From positions 62,001 through 126,000 of the forward strand of contig JAWSUE010000005.1 of the NCBI GenBank assembly GCA_033549065.1: 64,000 nt of DNA, in the 5' to 3' direction. Numbering within the stretch: the first letter of the stretch is position 1; each line of letters opens with the position of its first letter. The stretch is from Bacillota bacterium. GTDB lineage: Bacteria; Bacillota; Dethiobacteria; DTU022. Below are positions 34,943 through 42,537 of the stretch, in pieces. Under the pieces are notes generated by a model. It worked only from the letters and a program-made list of their open reading frames with translations. It did no database searches and was not told where the DNA came from. The position numbers were made by a program, and so were the translations under genes.

Positions 34943-35800
34943 TTGTTCATTGATTTAATGGTCCGGGGTTTGATAGTCCTCATTTTTCTATCAGGATCTC
35001 TCGTTATCAGTTACTATATTACCCGTTTAATAGCATTAATAATCCCTTTCTTTATCATCAGTGAGATATTACTATGGTCCGGTACTGTGGTATTATCATC
35101 GCTTATACTGATGGGAGTTGCTTACTATTACGTATACCATGGTTTTGGCACACAGGCAGACATTATCCGTAGGTTTTCCGATGCGGATAATAAAGTTGTC
35201 CTCACCTTCGATGATGGTCCGGGAAAACTTTATACAGAAGAAATTCTGAAAGTCCTTTCTGCCAAGAAAGCAAGGGCAACATTTTTTATGGTTGGCAGCC
35301 AGATTGAAAAATATCCCGAGATTGCCCGGAAGGTAGTTGAGGAAGGGCATGAAATAGGCAACCATACATATGGACATATTACCGTCCCCAACACATCACC
35401 ACCTCAACTGACGGCCCAGATCATGCGGACAAACCTGCTTCTTCTTCAGAATACAGGCACATACCCGCAGTATCTCCGGCCGCCGCGGGGGCTTTATGAT
35501 ATGCGGATGCGCCGTATCGCTAAATTGCTGGGGCAGGAGTTGATCTTGTGGAGCATATCATCACAGGATTGGCATCCCAGGTCTACTGCTTCAGGTGTTA
35601 CACGTAGAATTCTTGAAAGAGTTTCTGCCGGAGATATCATTTTGTTTCATGACAGCGGTTCTCTGCTGGGTGGTGAAGGAGCAAACCGCTGTTCCACTGT
35701 GGACGCGCTGGGGCCCGTAATTGACGGCTTAAGAGCAAAAGGACTGGAGATAGAAAGCCTGGAAAACCTGTTGGCCCGAAGATCAGGTCAGGAAAAGTGA
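34943..35800 (+). CDS. Polysaccharide deacetylase (NodB domain, CE4), membrane anchored
   Basis: A 285-residue protein with two or three N-terminal hydrophobic segments and a NodB domain from about residue 85. All five CE4 motifs are visible: TFDDGP, H-x3-H in NHTYGH, RPPRG, the SSQDWHP region and LFHD. It should remove acetyl groups from an amino-sugar polymer outside the membrane, such as peptidoglycan or another N-acetylated glycan. TTG 34943 follows GGAGG. It is probably co-transcribed with the GH63-like gene. Confidence 0.92.
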   Translation: MFIDLMVRGLIVLIFLSGSLVISYYITRLIALIIPFFIISEILLWSGTVVLSSLILMGVAYYYVYHGFGTQADIIRRFSDADNKVVLTFDDGPGKLYTEEILKVLSAKKARATFFMVGSQIEKYPEIARKVVEEGHEIGNHTYGHITVPNTSPPQLTAQIMRTNLLLLQNTGTYPQYLRPPRGLYDMRMRRIAKLLGQELILWSISSQDWHPRSTASGVTRRILERVSAGDIILFHDSGSLLGGEGANRCSTVDALGPVIDGLRAKGLEIESLENLLARRSGQEK

Positions 35801-35894
35801 TGAGCAGTAAGGAAGGGTAGAAGTGTCACTCCGGTATCTGGTATAATTTATTCAGCTTAACAATTAAATAATCCCGGAAAAGTAGGGTGGGAAA

Positions 35895-36770
35895 ATGAAA
35901 TTTGAGCAACTGCTGAAGAGTAAAAAAGTTTTACTTATCGACGGCGGAATGGGTACTGAACTGGCAGTCCGGGGATGTGAGATGGGTGGAATCAGCAATT
36001 TAACTCACCCTGATTCGGTCAGAGAGATCCATCGTGAATACAGTACTGCCGGAGCTGATATCATTATCACCAATACGTTTACGATGAACAGAATCAGTAT
36101 AGAAGCGCATGATAGTTTAATTGATGTCCAAATGGTAAACCGGGCCGGAGTTAAAATTGCAAGAGAAGCGGTTGGTAAGGATAAGCTTGTTTTCGGTGAT
36201 TTGGGACCAACCGGCCAACTACTTGAGCCTTATGGAAATTTTACAGAAGAACAATTCATCAAAAATTATGCCGAACAAGCTGAGATCTTTGATGAAGAGG
36301 AGGTTGACGGCCTGATTATTGAGACAATGAGTGATCTTAGAGAGGCAGTTTGCGCTCTTAAAGCCTGTAAAAAAGTAAGTTCCCTTCCGGTTATTGTCTC
36401 ACTGGCATTTTCAACTATTGACAAAGGGGGAAGAACAATAATGGGCAGTTCTGTTACCGAAGCGGCGAAAGCTGCAGAACAGTACGGAGCTGCAGCAGTT
36501 GGCGCCAATTGTGGTGATATCGACCCGGCCGGGATGGCCGAAATTGTCAAACGCTACAGAGAATCAACAAAACTGCCGATTATTGTCCAACCCAATGCCG
36601 GAAGACCGAAATTGATCAATGGCAAGACCATGTTCGACATGAGTCCTGATTATTATGCCGCAGGAGTTGTGCAATCAGTATTGAATGGTGCTTCTCTGGT
36701 TGGTGGTTGCTGTGGAACCACCCCGGCCCATATCGGGGCTCTCAGTAAGTCTATAGAAAAGTTAATGTAG
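35895..36770 (+). CDS. Homocysteine S-methyltransferase family protein
   Basis: A 291-residue zinc-dependent methyltransferase domain like the N-terminal part of MetH. The start shows LLIDGGMGTELA. The zinc ligands are in VGANCG near residue 205 and GGCCGTTP near 275. It lacks folate and cobalamin domains, so its methyl donor could be S-methylmethionine, a betaine, or a separate corrinoid protein. It ends in TAG with TAA two codons later. TATAAT at 35840 suggests its own promoter. Confidence 0.87.
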   Translation: MKFEQLLKSKKVLLIDGGMGTELAVRGCEMGGISNLTHPDSVREIHREYSTAGADIIITNTFTMNRISIEAHDSLIDVQMVNRAGVKIAREAVGKDKLVFGDLGPTGQLLEPYGNFTEEQFIKNYAEQAEIFDEEEVDGLIIETMSDLREAVCALKACKKVSSLPVIVSLAFSTIDKGGRTIMGSSVTEAAKAAEQYGAAAVGANCGDIDPAGMAEIVKRYRESTKLPIIVQPNAGRPKLINGKTMFDMSPDYYAAGVVQSVLNGASLVGGCCGTTPAHIGALSKSIEKLM

Positions 36771-36789
36771 AAAAGTTAATGCAGTAGGA

Positions 36790-37314
36790 TTAAACCTTTT
36801 CGGGGGGCTGGTAGGCAACCCCGTAAGTTTCGACGGTTATTGATTTTATTTTTTGCTCAATATTCGGTTTATCGAAGCTGTCACGATCGACAGCTGCGAT
36901 TTGATCTGCAGTGTCCATACCCTCCATTACGCGGCCGAAAGTGGCATACTGACCGTCAAGGTGTCCTGCATCAGCAACGGTAATGAAAAACTGGCATCCG
37001 GCGGAATCGTTATGCTGGGCGCGGGCCATTGAGACCATTCCGCGAGTATGTTTAAGGCTGTTGTTAAAACCATTGGCTGCAAACTCGCCCTTGATGTTAT
37101 ATCCCGGCCCCCCTGTCCCTTTCCCCCTGGGGCAGCCTCCCTGGATCATAAATCCGGGAATAACCCGGTGAAAAGTTAACCCGTCAAAAAAGTTGCTTTG
37201 GGCAAGATGAATAAAATTTCTTACCGTATTCGGAGCATTCTCAGGATCAAGCTCAATCATGATCTGATTTCCGTTTTCCATTTCAATAGTTGCCAGTGGT
37301 TTTTTATCCGGCAT
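36790..37314 (-). CDS. Peptidyl-prolyl cis-trans isomerase, cyclophilin type
   Basis: A 174-residue cytoplasmic cyclophilin. FHRVIPGFMIQGGCPRGKGTGGPGY (written here in part as FHRVIPGFMIQGG) carries the catalytic Arg, and MARAQHNDSAGCQFFI gives the second half of the site. It speeds proline isomerisation in protein folding. GGGAGG precedes ATG 37314. No signal peptide is seen. Confidence 0.95.
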   Translation of the reverse strand: MPDKKPLATIEMENGNQIMIELDPENAPNTVRNFIHLAQSNFFDGLTFHRVIPGFMIQGGCPRGKGTGGPGYNIKGEFAANGFNNSLKHTRGMVSMARAQHNDSAGCQFFITVADAGHLDGQYATFGRVMEGMDTADQIAAVDRDSFDKPNIEQKIKSITVETYGVAYQPPEKV

Positions 37315-37340
37315 CGTTTAATTTCCTCCCGAATCGTTTA

Positions 37341-39056
37341 TTAAGCCAATGTTAGTTTTCCCTCTTTATACTGTTTACGGCATAGAGACCGTTGAAGTTT
37401 ACCTGAACTTGTTTTCGGCAGAGTTCCGGTTTTTACAAGGCAAATTTCTTTTAGCGAAACTCCGCAAACACTCAAAACCCTGTAACGGATATTTTTTTTG
37501 ATTTCATCTGTGTTATTCTTAATTTCGGCAACAACTACTATAGATTCCTTCCCCTTGCTGCTGTCAATGCCAAAAGCGATGACATTACCTGCCCTGACTC
37601 CTTCAATTGCTCCGGCAGCCCTTTCGATATCTTCGGGATAAATATTGCGGCCGGCGACGATGATAATATCTTTGAGACGTCCGCATATAACCAATTCCGG
37701 GGGACCTCCGCCGGGTCCGGAAACGAAATAGCCGAGATCACCGGTGTGCAGCCATCCATCGGCCAGCAATTTTTCTGTAAGATCCGGTCGTTTGTAATAG
37801 CCGGAAGTTAATGATGCACCCTTTATTTGTAGTTCGCCGATTTCACGTTCTGTCAAAATCTTACCTGAATCCGGATCGCAGATTCTCATTTCAAGTCCGG
37901 GAACAGGAGAGCCGAGGAGAGGCAACCGTCGGGTTGTCGGTAAATTTGGATCAGAGGGGTTGGCGATTCTTTCATCTTCAAGCATTTTTCTGTCTACCGG
38001 GTCGCAAACCATGCCGCGCATAACCGGGGGAAAGGTGCCGGCAATGGTCACTTCTGCCATGCCGAAGGCGCAGAACTCAGCTCCCGGACGAAACCCATGT
38101 CTTTTAGCAGCTGCAACAAAATTTTCAACCGAGTCGGGATCTACCGGTTCGGCTCCGTTTAATGCAAGGCGGATATGGCTTAAGTCCAGAAAAACTCCAC
38201 TATCGCTCAATCGCCTCAAAGCCCGGGTGGCTAAAATATAAGAAAAGTTGGGGCCGGCAGTGATTGTTCCCCTGTAGTCGCTAAGCCAGCACATCCAGTC
38301 CGCAGGGCCGGAGAGAAAATCCTGGGGTGCGGCAAGAACAAGTGAACAACCCTTGATCATTGCCGTGGTAAGGATGCCGATCAAACCCATATCATGATAC
38401 AGGGGCAGCCAGGAAACCATTACATCATTTATCAGGTCCAGGTCAACCACTTTATCCATGGCATCGACATTGGCACAGATTGCCCGGTGGGGGAGCATCA
38501 CTCCTTTTGGTTCTGAAGTTGATCCGGAGGTAAACTGCAGTATTGCAAGTGCATCCGGATCAGGTTCAACTTTACTGTAATCAAGCGGTTTTAGACCGGT
38601 TGAAGCCTGCAAAAGATCGTCGATCAGCATTACAGGGGGATCACCGGCTTGTGGCTCATACATTGCTCCGAGAGCAGGATCCAGTAATAATGCTTTTGCG
38701 TCACAATAGGCAACTGATGCCCTTGTCTGACTAACAAATTCGTTTAACGAGCTCATTCGCATCGGTATGGGTAATACAATAACACAACCACCCGCCAGCC
38801 AGATTGCCTGAATTGCAATAATCAACGGTCGATTGGTTAAACCGAGAATAGCGACATGATCGCCCGTTACAATGCCTTGTTTTTGTAGCGCTGCGGCCAT
38901 TGCCTGGGCTTCCTCATACAGTTCAGCCCAGCTGATGTTTACCGGTTTTTCACCTCCGGCAGCTGAACCGACAAATGTTATCCCGTTGTGGCCACGTGCG
39001 ACATGGCTTATTCTTGGTAGAAGGCTGTCAGTAATTTCAGTTTTAATATTTTCCAT
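37341..39056 (-). CDS. Fatty-acyl-AMP ligase-like adenylate-forming enzyme
   Basis: A 571-residue AMP-binding enzyme. The phosphate loop is LQFTSGSTSEPKGV near residue 170, followed by VSWLPLYHDMGLIG and the A5-like FGMAEVTIAG. TGDLGY is near residue 445, and the catalytic Lys lies in the C-terminal LPKTSSGKLQR. The PLYHDMGLIG pattern is typical of fatty-acyl-AMP ligases that load acyl chains on carrier proteins rather than CoA. No acyl carrier protein or polyketide synthase gene is adjacent, so its partner is unknown. It lies next to the cyclophilin gene in the same direction. Confidence 0.85.
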   Translation of the reverse strand: MENIKTEITDSLLPRISHVARGHNGITFVGSAAGGEKPVNISWAELYEEAQAMAAALQKQGIVTGDHVAILGLTNRPLIIAIQAIWLAGGCVIVLPIPMRMSSLNEFVSQTRASVAYCDAKALLLDPALGAMYEPQAGDPPVMLIDDLLQASTGLKPLDYSKVEPDPDALAILQFTSGSTSEPKGVMLPHRAICANVDAMDKVVDLDLINDVMVSWLPLYHDMGLIGILTTAMIKGCSLVLAAPQDFLSGPADWMCWLSDYRGTITAGPNFSYILATRALRRLSDSGVFLDLSHIRLALNGAEPVDPDSVENFVAAAKRHGFRPGAEFCAFGMAEVTIAGTFPPVMRGMVCDPVDRKMLEDERIANPSDPNLPTTRRLPLLGSPVPGLEMRICDPDSGKILTEREIGELQIKGASLTSGYYKRPDLTEKLLADGWLHTGDLGYFVSGPGGGPPELVICGRLKDIIIVAGRNIYPEDIERAAGAIEGVRAGNVIAFGIDSSKGKESIVVVAEIKNNTDEIKKNIRYRVLSVCGVSLKEICLVKTGTLPKTSSGKLQRSLCRKQYKEGKLTLA

Positions 39057-39402
39057 CCTTCATCCCTTCTCTTTTCGATGTCTAGTACAAATTGTATTTA
39101 CACTAACCTGCTTATTGTAGCTTAAAATGCTGAACCATTCAACCCGTTAATAATAATTAACATAACGTCTAACTTTATAAATTTGGTATTATGGATTTGA
39201 TTTTTAGCAGGTAACAGTAAACAAGGTTATAATTTAATTATGGGGGATTTTTGAATCGGTCACCAAATTGAGAATATATAGTTGGCATTAATGTAAAAAA
39301 TATGTGGGGAGAGTGATTTGATTGAAGTGCGATCTGTGCAGAACAAACAGCCGTTACTACCGTTCTTTGATTGGTGTTGAGTAAAGAAGAAAGGATATCA
39401 AA
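39057..39402. other. Intergenic region between the divergent acyl-AMP ligase and caspase-like genes
   Basis: A 346-base AT-rich gap. TATAAT at 39228-39233 may be a plus-strand -10 box, but no convincing -35 is spaced to it. A 20-codon frame (TTG 39322 to TAA 39384) follows GGGGAGAG and starts with a C-x2-C pair (MKCDLCRTNSRYY). It could be a micro-protein or the stub of a zinc-finger gene. Nothing else is evident. Confidence 0.4.
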
Positions 39403-40071
39403 ATGATCAATGATCCTGTATCCAGGAGTGAGCGTGTTTTACTTATAGTTAATTCCCTATCTGAACATGGAGATCGTCGCTTCCGGTGGTTATATCAATT
39501 TACCGAGACAGCCGGTGTAGGGATAGCCAGACGTTTTCTTGGTAAACATTACCGTTTTATACATGTCTTAAAGGACCGAAATGCCAGCAGATCAAAATTC
39601 CTATCCTCGCTTGATCAGATTTTCAGAGATATAAGGGTTAACACCCTGGATCTCTTCATCCAGCTTCATGGTGAACCTGGCCGGATCAGATTTTATGACC
39701 AGTGGATTTCATCAAATCATCTGGGCCGGGAGATTACACGTATTTCCAGTACAGGCTGCCTGCGACTTGTATATAATCTATCCTGTTATGGTGATTCTCA
39801 TTCCGCCGCTTTTCTCCGGAGCGGATTTAATGCATCGGTTGGAGCCTTTAAGGTCAATGCCAGTGCTGCCACGGAATACCCGAGATTCTGCAGGCTTTGG
39901 CCGAAAACCGGTATATATTCACGGTCAAAACTGGTTTTGTCCGATGTAGTCAGACGCTCTGATTCCCCCTTCTCCCGTAATACTCAGGATAGAATAGTCA
40001 GACGCTATTTCAGGGATGTAGATAGCATAAAAAGAATTAGGGGAAACAGCAACTTAACCATCAATACCTAG
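39403..40071 (+). CDS. Small caspase-fold-like (clan CD) putative cysteine peptidase
   Basis: A 222-residue protein I cannot assign to a named family. Two blocks match the clan CD layout. The hydrophobic strand LDLFIQLHG ends in His89-Gly90, and the hydrophobic strand LRLVYNLSCYG ends in Ser127-Cys128, 39 residues later. These resemble the H-G and [AS]-C motifs of caspases, gingipains and CHAT-type peptidases. The N-terminus RVLLIVNSLSEHGD fits a first beta strand. The C-terminal 60 residues are rich in Arg. No signal peptide or fused domain is seen. AAAGGA precedes ATG 39403. Function is unknown, and the fold assignment is inference from motifs. Confidence 0.6.
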   Translation: MINDPVSRSERVLLIVNSLSEHGDRRFRWLYQFTETAGVGIARRFLGKHYRFIHVLKDRNASRSKFLSSLDQIFRDIRVNTLDLFIQLHGEPGRIRFYDQWISSNHLGREITRISSTGCLRLVYNLSCYGDSHSAAFLRSGFNASVGAFKVNASAATEYPRFCRLWPKTGIYSRSKLVLSDVVRRSDSPFSRNTQDRIVRRYFRDVDSIKRIRGNSNLTINT

Positions 40072-40147
40072 TGCTCTGCGTACTAAGTTATTAACTTAAT
40101 AAACAATAAGTTAATAAAAGTACTCGGGATACTTGTTTTAACTTATT

Positions 40148-41218
40148 TTAGATGTTGAAACGGAAGTTGATGATGTCTCCGTCGGAGACAGTATAGTCTT
40201 TACCTTCGAGGCGGAAATGGCCGGCTTCTCGGACTTTAACTGTGCTGCCCAACTGCTGTAAGTAGTCATAGTGGAACACTTCAGCCCTGATAAAACCGCG
40301 CTCGATGTCGGAGTGGATTTTGCCGGCGGCTTCCCTTGCTGTTGTGCCCTCTTTAATGGTCCATGCCCTTACTTCATCTTCGCCAACGGTAAAGAATGAG
40401 ATCAGGCCGAGGCGTTTGTAAGCAAGGCGGGACAGTTTACCCAACCCTGATTCAACAAGGTTTAGATCATCCATAAACGTTTGGCGATCTTCCGAATCAA
40501 GCTGGTTTATTTCCATTTCGACCCGGGCACTGACATTGATTGCCGGTATTCCAGTTTGGGCTGTAAATGTTTCTATTCTATCTTTGCCGGGATAATTTAA
40601 CTTTTGCAGCTGACTTTCATCCAGGTTGATCACCAGGAAAAGAGGCTTTTCGCTTAAGAAAGCCTGTCCGTTTAGAATCTGTTTTTCAACATCGGTCAAT
40701 TTAACACTACTGACAGGCTGCTCATTTTCCAGGGCGTCCAGTAATTTTTTGTAAATGGGAACCTGCAGGATGCTCTCTTTAGCTGCCTTATGATTATTTA
40801 GAAGACGGTCGATTCTTTTTTCCAGAGCATCAATATCAGCCAAAAGCAATTCTGCTCGGTAATTGATAAGATCACTATACGAAATGGACGGATCGGTCAA
40901 GCAGCCGTTATCGTTAAAAACTTTGAGGACCTGAACGAGAGCATCGGTGCTGCGCACTTCCTCCAGCAATCTTGAGGCGCGCGCCTTACTGTCTTTCATC
41001 TTTACCCCGGGGATATCTTTGAACTCAATTCGGGCATATGTCGTTTTACGTGGTTTGTATAGAGCGCTTAAATAATCTATACGCAGGTCAGGAACTACAG
41101 CACTGCCTACAATAACTTCATCAGCCATACCCATTCCGGTTGGCCGGTTATTATTAGTTAAAAGGTTGAATAAAGTCGTTTTACCCGCACCGGGCATACC
41201 TACCAAACCAATCTGCAT
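40148..41218 (-). CDS. ychF: YchF/OLA1-type Obg-family GTPase (ATPase)
   Basis: A 356-residue P-loop protein. G1 is GMPGAGKTT, the switch region holds FKDIPGVK, and the usual NKxD motif is replaced by NLDE as in the YchF group that prefers ATP. A coiled-coil middle follows. The C-terminal TGS domain has SFFTVGEDEVRAWTI and HSDIERGFIRAEV, ending DGDIINFRFN. It is ribosome associated. The G1 lysine context differs slightly from the consensus GLPNVGKST, giving a divergent member. Confidence 0.9.
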   Translation of the reverse strand: MQIGLVGMPGAGKTTLFNLLTNNNRPTGMGMADEVIVGSAVVPDLRIDYLSALYKPRKTTYARIEFKDIPGVKMKDSKARASRLLEEVRSTDALVQVLKVFNDNGCLTDPSISYSDLINYRAELLLADIDALEKRIDRLLNNHKAAKESILQVPIYKKLLDALENEQPVSSVKLTDVEKQILNGQAFLSEKPLFLVINLDESQLQKLNYPGKDRIETFTAQTGIPAINVSARVEMEINQLDSEDRQTFMDDLNLVESGLGKLSRLAYKRLGLISFFTVGEDEVRAWTIKEGTTAREAAGKIHSDIERGFIRAEVFHYDYLQQLGSTVKVREAGHFRLEGKDYTVSDGDIINFRFNI

Positions 41219-41326
41219 TTACAATCATCTCCACTTTCATATGACCAACTTGCCTATTCTAACATAACAGCGCCATAAAGAAAACAACAAAAAGGATAAA
41301 TTAGCCGATTAGTAGAAGATAAAATC

Positions 41327-42487
41327 ATGCTGAAAACAATCTTAAGGCTGATATTACTGCTGATAATTTTCCCGGTTATTATCTTTTATCATCAGGGCTG
41401 TACCGAACAGCCGGAACCTGATCACCTTAAACCGGCTGAGGTGGAAGAGGATGAAGATGATAAACCGGATTTGATTGAAAAATTTATTGAATCCATGTCC
41501 CTTCGTCAAAAGGCTGCCGCGTTAGTGATAGTTGGACTGGAGGAAGATATGGTTACTCCGAACCTGGAAGATCGATGGCGCAGCTTTCCTTTTGGCGGAG
41601 TCATTATTTATGAGCGGAATATTATAAAAGACGAATGGCTTGTTGATTTTACCAATGAACTGCAGGATCTTGTACCTTCGGGCCGGTCACTTTTGATCTG
41701 TATAGATGAAGAGGGTGGTTCGGTATCCCGAATCCCCGAAATGGATTTTCCTTCAGCTTCGGAAATGGGGAATATGAGTGTAGAGGAAGTATACTCAATC
41801 GGGCTGGAGATGGCAGAAAGGCTTGCCGGTTATGGGGTTAACATGAACCTGGCTCCCGTTCTGGATATCAAAACAGACAGTCGAAACCTGGTGATTGGCA
41901 ACAGGTCTTTCAGCAGCGATCCAGCCCTGGTAACAAGCCACGGGATTTCTTTTTTTCGGGGTTTAAATGATGGCGGTATAATTTCTGTCGGCAAGCATTT
42001 CCCGGGGCACGGCTCGACTGTTGAGGATTCGCACCTGGAATTACCGGTGTTGAATAAGAATCTGGAAGAATTACTGTCCTTTGAGCTGATTCCCTTTCAA
42101 AAAGGAATTGAGGCAGGTATACCGGTTATTATGACCGCTCATATTGTAGTGTCCGGTGTTGATGACAAACCGGCTACCATGTCTGCAGAGTTGATTGGGT
42201 TATTACGAAATGACTTCGGATATGAAGGAGTAATCATTTCTGACGATCTTGAAATGGCGGCGCTCACGGATAACTACAGTTGGGAAGAAATCATACTCGG
42301 AACATTCATGGCCGGTGTAGACCTGCTGCTCATCGGCCAGGACAGGGAGATGCAGGAAGAGGCGGTAATTATAATTGAAAATGCATACAACCAGGGTTTG
42401 ATCACTGAAGATCGTTTGAATAGGTCACTATACAGGATACTAAAGCTTCAGGATGATTTCAACCTGCTGACTGCATATACCCCATAA
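41327..42487 (+). CDS. GH3 beta-N-acetylhexosaminidase, lipoprotein (NagZ-like)
   Basis: A 386-residue protein with a lipoprotein-type signal peptide (Cys near residue 25), an acidic linker, then a GH3 barrel. The signature KHFPGHGSTVEDSH near residue 222 includes the NagZ-type His-Asp general acid region. The nucleophile is in ISDDLEMAAL near residue 304. It should remove GlcNAc from muropeptides or chitin-like sugars at the cell surface. It may share a transcript with the second hutU gene 50 bases downstream. Confidence 0.9.
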   Translation: MLKTILRLILLLIIFPVIIFYHQGCTEQPEPDHLKPAEVEEDEDDKPDLIEKFIESMSLRQKAAALVIVGLEEDMVTPNLEDRWRSFPFGGVIIYERNIIKDEWLVDFTNELQDLVPSGRSLLICIDEEGGSVSRIPEMDFPSASEMGNMSVEEVYSIGLEMAERLAGYGVNMNLAPVLDIKTDSRNLVIGNRSFSSDPALVTSHGISFFRGLNDGGIISVGKHFPGHGSTVEDSHLELPVLNKNLEELLSFELIPFQKGIEAGIPVIMTAHIVVSGVDDKPATMSAELIGLLRNDFGYEGVIISDDLEMAALTDNYSWEEIILGTFMAGVDLLLIGQDREMQEEAVIIIENAYNQGLITEDRLNRSLYRILKLQDDFNLLTAYTP

Positions 42488-42537
42488 TATAATTAATTTT
42501 CCCAGGAAAATTTGAAGAGTGAAAGGAATGAGGGTAG

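Noticed and set aside
35801-35894. SAM or other riboswitch before the homocysteine methyltransferase
   Set aside because: The gap is 94 bases and lacks recognisable aptamer elements; only a possible -10 box is seen.
36759-36786. Short tandem duplication GAAAAGTTAATG at the end of the homocysteine methyltransferase gene
   Set aside because: Two copies of 12 bases around the stop codon; no sign of function.
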